Below, piece by piece: positions 7,467-10,415 of a stretch of DNA of 10,415 nt (positions are counted from its first letter, which is position 1; every line of letters begins with the position of its first letter). The position numbers were made by a program, and so were the translations under genes. The stretch comes from an uncultured Muribaculaceae bacterium (GTDB lineage: Bacteria > Bacteroidota > Bacteroidia > Bacteroidales > Muribaculaceae), in assembly GCA_910578805.1 (NCBI GenBank), contig CAJTRS010000016.1, forward strand, positions 39,943-50,357, read 5' to 3'. Below the pieces are notes generated by a model. The model ran no database searches. It was given only the letters and a program-made list of their open reading frames with translations, and had not been told where the DNA came from.

Positions 7467-7927
7467 TTCTTTACAGGTATTGCTTTAGTGAATTTTTCAG
7501 TAACCGGCGGCAGACACGAATGATTGTCGCAACCCATAAACGATATGGTACCCGATATCTTTGCCGCACCCGGCTCGGTCACTTTGAATTTACGGCGGAA
7601 AGTTACATTACTCTCCCACCAGTTGAGCTTAAGGCCGAACATCGCATCTGTTTTTTCCACGGTTGAAGGCGAATATGTCAGACCAGACACAAATGTAACA
7701 CCTGTACTTCCTGACATATCGATCACTGTGGGCTTTGGGCCGCCTTCAGGCAATTTGGTCCCGTAAAGATGCCAGCCCGGTTCTACTATGGCCTTGATTA
7801 TGACCTCACCGTCAGTAGGGCTCTGCATTTTGACATTGACTCTCCATGCAATAGGTTTAGACTGCGATGAGACAACCGAAGGGACTAATATGGTAAATAT
7901 CAGTAAAAATAATTTTATAGCATTCAT
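7463..7927 (-). CDS. Stand-alone DsbD N-terminal-domain protein
   Basis: A 154-residue secreted protein with a signal peptide (about 1-21) followed by a single DsbD N-terminal, DsbC-like domain. It shares GWHLYG, LPEGGP, LKLNWW and the CX4C redox pair (C133/C138, CDNHSCLPP) with the first domain of the adjacent dsbD. A hand alignment gives about 50 identical positions over about 118, consistent with tandem duplication. It has no membrane core and no thioredoxin domain, so it cannot carry electrons across the membrane; a periplasmic shuttle or acceptor for DsbD is the natural inference. I chose the ATG at 7927, where a good signal peptide starts. The longer frame to 8008 adds 27 residues that would read through the promoter. 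It is the first gene of the block, with a -7 box about 20 bases upstream. Its stop overlaps dsbD as ATGA. Confidence 0.9.
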   Translation of the reverse strand: MNAIKLFLLIFTILVPSVVSSQSKPIAWRVNVKMQSPTDGEVIIKAIVEPGWHLYGTKLPEGGPKPTVIDMSGSTGVTFVSGLTYSPSTVEKTDAMFGLKLNWWESNVTFRRKFKVTEPGAAKISGTISFMGCDNHSCLPPVTEKFTKAIPVKK

Positions 7928-7947
7928 AGATATTGGAAATTTGGGCA

Positions 7948-7955
7948 CAAAGATA
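7948..7955 (-). promoter_or_regulatory. Putative -7 box of the seven-gene minus-strand operon
   Basis: On the minus strand the bases read TATCTTTG, a full match to the Bacteroidota -7 consensus TAnnTTTG. It lies about 20 bases before the ATG of the first minus-strand gene, so the leader would be very short. I could not find a convincing TTTG -33 box at the usual 19-20 base spacing. Confidence 0.65.
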
Positions 7956-7979
7956 GTTGAAAAATATGCAAAAATCCAC

Positions 7980-8027
7980 AAATTCACACTTTTTACCGAA
8001 TTTATCATCTGGGCGAATTTAAAATTC
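7980..8027. repeat. Cluster of GAATTT half-sites in the divergent promoter region
   Basis: The hexamer GAATTT or its complement AAATTC occurs four times in 48 bases: AAATTC at 7980-7985, GAATTT at 7998-8003, GAATTT at 8015-8020 and AAATTC at 8022-8027. The last two form the perfect odd palindrome GAATTTAAAATTC (8015-8027). It covers the place where a -33 element of the plus-strand promoter would lie. The region is AT-rich, so chance is a real alternative to an operator. Confidence 0.35.
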
Positions 8028-8039
8028 TGAAAAAATCAC

Positions 8040-8047
8040 TATCTTTG
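8040..8047 (+). promoter_or_regulatory. Putative -7 box for the GT5-like / DUF4270 pair
   Basis: TATCTTTG matches the Bacteroidota TAnnTTTG consensus and is identical to the box on the opposite strand at 7955-7948. A TTTA at 8018-8021, 18 bases upstream, is an imperfect -33 candidate. Transcription would begin some 20-odd bases before the ATG at 8075. Confidence 0.65.
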
Positions 8048-8074
8048 CAGTTAAAAATTAATTCACACCACATT

Positions 8075-8893
8075 ATGGAGCATAAGAAAATACTGTATAT
8101 CTCTCAGGAAATAGCGCCCTACCTGCCTGAATCACCACTTTCAAAATTAGGCAAAAATTTACCACAGGGCACTTTGGAACGAGGATTTGAAGTAAGGACT
8201 TTTATGCCCAAATACGGTTGCATAAATGAGCGCCGCAACCAGTTGCATGAAGTGATCCGCCTGTCAGGTATGAACGTGATAATAGATGACACCGATCACC
8301 CGCTTATAATAAAGGTGGCTACTCTGCAACCGGCACGCATGCAGGTCTATTTCATTGACAACGACGACTACTTCCATTATTCGCCCGACAAGACTCTGGA
8401 GATACATTCCTCGAAAGAAGACAATGACGAACGTATTATGTTTTTTGTGCGAGGTGTCATAGAGACTGTAAAAAAACTCAGATGGGAACCGGCCGTTATA
8501 CATTGCCTTGGGTGGACATCGGCACTGGCTCCTATATATCTCAAGCGCCTTTTCAATGAAGACCCCACATTTGCCAATGCGAAAATTGTGTATGCGCTTC
8601 ACCATGACTCGTTTGATGGGACGCTTGATCCACGCTTCGTGGATAAGTTGAAGATGTGCCAGTTGTCCGAGACCGATCTGGCCGCAATAGCTGATGCTCC
8701 CGTGGACTACAATGCACTCAACCGTCTTGCGATGGACTATGCCGATGCCATCGTTGAAGCATCTGAAAATGTTGACCCGGCACTTGTCGAATATGCCAAA
8801 GCTACGGGGAAACCGTATTTGCCATATTCTTCCGAGGAAAATATTCTTCTTGACTCATATGCCGAGTTTTATAATTCGTTATTAGAAAACTGA
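8075..8893 (+). CDS. GT5-like (glycogen synthase N-terminal domain) protein, probably not a true glycogen synthase
   Basis: A 272-residue cytoplasmic protein. The beginning (KKILYISQEIAPYLPESP) and the phrase GFEVRTFMPKY (about 37-47) are the first Rossmann strand and second strand of the starch/glycogen synthase N-terminal domain; automatic pipelines would probably call it glycogen synthase. Several conserved parts differ. The KxGGL nucleotide-sugar loop is replaced by SKLGKNLP (23-30), the usual HxHDW reads HCLGW (143-147), and the following TxHN reads ALHHDSFDG (174-182). The C-terminal GT-B domain, half of a normal enzyme of about 480 residues, is absent, and the protein ends with an ordinary stop. 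I chose the ATG at 8075; the frame can be extended to a TTG at 8045, but that lies inside the promoter box. The next gene starts 45 bases later and is probably co-transcribed. The fold is fairly sure and the activity doubtful. Confidence 0.82.
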   Translation: MEHKKILYISQEIAPYLPESPLSKLGKNLPQGTLERGFEVRTFMPKYGCINERRNQLHEVIRLSGMNVIIDDTDHPLIIKVATLQPARMQVYFIDNDDYFHYSPDKTLEIHSSKEDNDERIMFFVRGVIETVKKLRWEPAVIHCLGWTSALAPIYLKRLFNEDPTFANAKIVYALHHDSFDGTLDPRFVDKLKMCQLSETDLAAIADAPVDYNALNRLAMDYADAIVEASENVDPALVEYAKATGKPYLPYSSEENILLDSYAEFYNSLLEN

Positions 8894-8923
8894 TATTACG
8901 TAGAATCGAGTCATAGACTTGGC

Positions 8924-8942
8924 TCATATAGACACTATATGA
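8924..8942 (+). repeat. Perfect inverted repeat over the DUF4270 start codon
   Basis: TCATATAGACACTATATGA is an 8-bp inverted repeat with a 3-base ACA loop. The right arm contains the ATG (8939-8941) of the downstream gene. As RNA it could hide the start codon; as DNA it could be an operator. The stem is AT-rich and hence only moderately stable. Confidence 0.5.
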
Positions 8943-10342
8943 ATCTAACCCGCTATTTCATCGGAGCATGCGCTCTTCTTGCTATTGTCTCTTCGTGTGA
9001 CGATGAAGTCTCCAATATCGGCAATTCACTCGTTACCGACAAATCGGAGATTGTCATAGACTCATCGTTTACGGTAACAGGCCAATCGGTATTGAATCGC
9101 GACATACAGTCACGCACAATCACCCAACTGCTCGGCTCATTCAATGCCAAAGAATTCGGAGCATTCTCATCGGAATTCGTAACCCAGTTCATGCCGGCAA
9201 TGCAGCTTGACACCACAAATGTGGTCGATCTCGACTCATTGCGCATGAAGATGCTCCTTTTTGTACGTACCGGTGACTTTACCGGTGATTCGCTCGTGCC
9301 CATGGGGCTGAAGGTCTATCCCCTCACCCGTCAACTCCCCTCGCCCATCTATAGCAATTTTGATCCCGAAGGATACTACAGCGAAGCCGACTGCTGGACT
9401 CCCGAATCTAAGATATATACCGCCAATGCAATATATAACGACTCCGTAAACTCACTCTCATACCGCACGGTATCGGTGGACCTGCCATATGAATTCGCCC
9501 GTAAATTCTACGACAAATACAAATCCAGTCCGCAGACATTTGCGTCACCGCAGGCATTTGCCGAATTCTTTCCCGGAATATATGTAAAAAATTCATTCGG
9601 CTCAGGCAGAGTGATAAACATAACCGAGACTCGTATTAATCTTTCATACAGGCGCAAAGGCAAAGTAAGCACCAGCACTGGAGAAACCCGTGATACCGTA
9701 TATAATGCCACCGGCATATATATGGCCGTAACCCCTGAAGTCATCTCCAATAATATAATCAATTTATCCATCAGTCCGCAGCTCACAGCCATGGCCGAAC
9801 AAGGCGAAAATATACTTGTGGCACCTTCAGGCTATGACACACAGATAGAATTCCCTGTAATGGGCGAAGACGGTATAATCAACAAATACAAATCCGAAGC
9901 CGGTGACTTATCAGTGATAAATACACTTACATTTTCTATTCCGGTCACAGAAATAGAAAACGACTTCAATATCACGCCCCCACCCTATCTGCTTATGGTG
10001 CTTAGCTCCGAAAAACAGGAATTCTTTGCCGAAAACAAAATCAACGATGACAAGACCTCATTCCTTGCCACATATGACGAAGAGGACCAATGCTATCGCT
10101 TCTCGGCAATGCGCCAGTATATAATGGATATACTGATAAAGGATAACGTAGCAGAATCGGACTACACATTCACCCTCACCCCTGTAGATGTAGTGACCGA
10201 AAATGCATCGTCGGGGTATTATGACCAAGGCCAGATTATTACCGGCATCAATCCTTATGTGGGCAAACCAGCCATGTGTAAACTCGACATGTCAAAAGCA
10301 AAAATAAAATTCACGTATAGCAAACAATCCATAAATAATTAG
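8939..10342 (+). CDS. DUF4270 family lipoprotein, probably surface-exposed
   Basis: A 467-residue protein. A short basic N-terminus and hydrophobic core end in the lipobox VSSC with C20 as the lipidated residue. The sequence directly after it is DDEVS; acidic residues there resemble the lipoprotein export signal that sends Bacteroidota lipoproteins to the cell surface. The body, beginning IGNSLVTDKSEIVIDSSF and continuing with many beta-prone segments and S/T/D-rich stretches, has the look of the DUF4270 family found across Bacteroidota, for which I know no established function. Only the lipidated cysteine plus C9 in the signal and a few later cysteines are seen; no catalytic motif is evident. 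The gene follows the GT5-like gene after 45 bases with no promoter box recognised between them. Its start codon lies in an inverted repeat. The stop TAG abuts a -7-like box for the downstream tRNA gene. Confidence 0.82.
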   Translation: MNLTRYFIGACALLAIVSSCDDEVSNIGNSLVTDKSEIVIDSSFTVTGQSVLNRDIQSRTITQLLGSFNAKEFGAFSSEFVTQFMPAMQLDTTNVVDLDSLRMKMLLFVRTGDFTGDSLVPMGLKVYPLTRQLPSPIYSNFDPEGYYSEADCWTPESKIYTANAIYNDSVNSLSYRTVSVDLPYEFARKFYDKYKSSPQTFASPQAFAEFFPGIYVKNSFGSGRVINITETRINLSYRRKGKVSTSTGETRDTVYNATGIYMAVTPEVISNNIINLSISPQLTAMAEQGENILVAPSGYDTQIEFPVMGEDGIINKYKSEAGDLSVINTLTFSIPVTEIENDFNITPPPYLLMVLSSEKQEFFAENKINDDKTSFLATYDEEDQCYRFSAMRQYIMDILIKDNVAESDYTFTLTPVDVVTENASSGYYDQGQIITGINPYVGKPAMCKLDMSKAKIKFTYSKQSINN

Positions 10343-10350
10343 TAAATTTG
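10343..10350 (+). promoter_or_regulatory. Putative -7 box of the tRNA-Thr gene
   Basis: TAAATTTG matches TAnnTTTG and begins at the base directly after the DUF4270 stop codon, about 25 bases before the tRNA 5' end. No clear TTTG -33 box is visible; that part would lie within the end of the coding region. Confidence 0.45.
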
Positions 10351-10375
10351 CAGTGCGAATCCCCGTCGCATAAAA

Positions 10376-10415
10376 GCCGCAATAGCTCAGTCGGTAGAGC
10401 ATTTCATTCGTAACG
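10376..10415 (+). tRNA. tRNA-Thr (anticodon CGU), 3' part outside the window
   Basis: The first 40 positions are present. The 5' acceptor strand is GCCGCAA, followed by TA. The D arm has GCTC/GAGC pairing around AGTCGGTA, with the conserved A14, G18, G19 and A21. The anticodon loop is TTCGTAA, so the anticodon CGT reads ACG threonine codons. The anticodon stem begins TTTCA; the two visible 3' stem bases are C39 and G40. G40 pairs with C30, but A31 faces C39. The T arm and acceptor 3' strand are cut off by the window edge, so the fold cannot be fully checked. Confidence 0.88.

Noticed and set aside
7928..8008. N-terminal extension of the stand-alone DsbD-domain gene
   Set aside because: It would place 27 residues before an otherwise normal signal peptide and run through the putative -7 box.
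8045..8074. Upstream TTG start for the GT5-like gene
   Set aside because: The TTG is part of the TATCTTTG promoter box; the conserved N-terminus begins at the ATG at 8075.
8075..8893. Calling the GT5-like gene a pseudogene of glgA
   Set aside because: The frame is intact, followed by a normal intergenic gap and another gene, with no remnant of the C-terminal domain, so a stable short family is more likely than recent decay.
1..10415. Defence system, CRISPR array, insertion sequence or prophage
   Set aside because: I saw no direct-repeat array, transposase, integrase, terminal inverted repeats or phage structural genes. The presence of topB alone is not evidence for a conjugative element here, since it sits in a housekeeping-type operon.

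Overview
The window looks like chromosomal DNA from a member of the Bacteroidota, probably order Bacteroidales. A Muribaculaceae-like host is my guess and is not proven. The grounds are the TAnnTTTG-type -7 promoter boxes, a DUF4270 lipoprotein next to a GT5-like protein, a FeoB-associated Cys-rich small protein, Bacteroidales-style TopB and DsbD proteins, and the general absence of Shine-Dalgarno sequences. I see no mobile element, CRISPR array, prophage or recognisable defence cassette.

Layout. Bases 1-1512 (+) carry the 3' part of a TPR-repeat protein whose start lies to the left of the window. It converges, with only 9 bp between stop codons, on a seven-gene minus-strand block (7927 down to 1522). 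In transcription order the block holds: a stand-alone DsbD N-terminal-domain protein, full-length DsbD, MazG, a small lipoprotein of unknown function, DNA topoisomerase III (TopB), a NUDIX hydrolase, and a small FeoB-associated Cys-rich membrane protein. Four of the six junctions are ATGA-type 4-base overlaps, one is a 17-base overlap and one is a 16-base gap. It therefore reads as one operon, driven from a TATCTTTG box at 7955-7948.

A divergent promoter region (7928-8074) separates this block from a plus-strand pair. The first gene encodes a 272-residue protein with the glycogen-synthase (GT5) N-terminal fold but a degenerate nucleotide-sugar signature and no C-terminal GT-B domain. The second encodes a DUF4270 lipoprotein with an acidic stretch after the lipidated cysteine. 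The window ends inside a tRNA-Thr(CGU) gene.

How the genes work together. The first two minus-strand genes are an envelope thiol-redox module: DsbD carries electrons from cytoplasmic thioredoxin to the periplasm, and the small paralogue could be an extra periplasmic acceptor. MazG and the NUDIX enzyme are nucleotide-pool or metabolite clean-up hydrolases, and TopB resolves DNA or RNA tangles. Their grouping may reflect shared expression rather than one pathway. The plus-strand pair (pseudo-GT5 plus surface-type lipoprotein) is the least understood part and the best candidate for unexplored biology.
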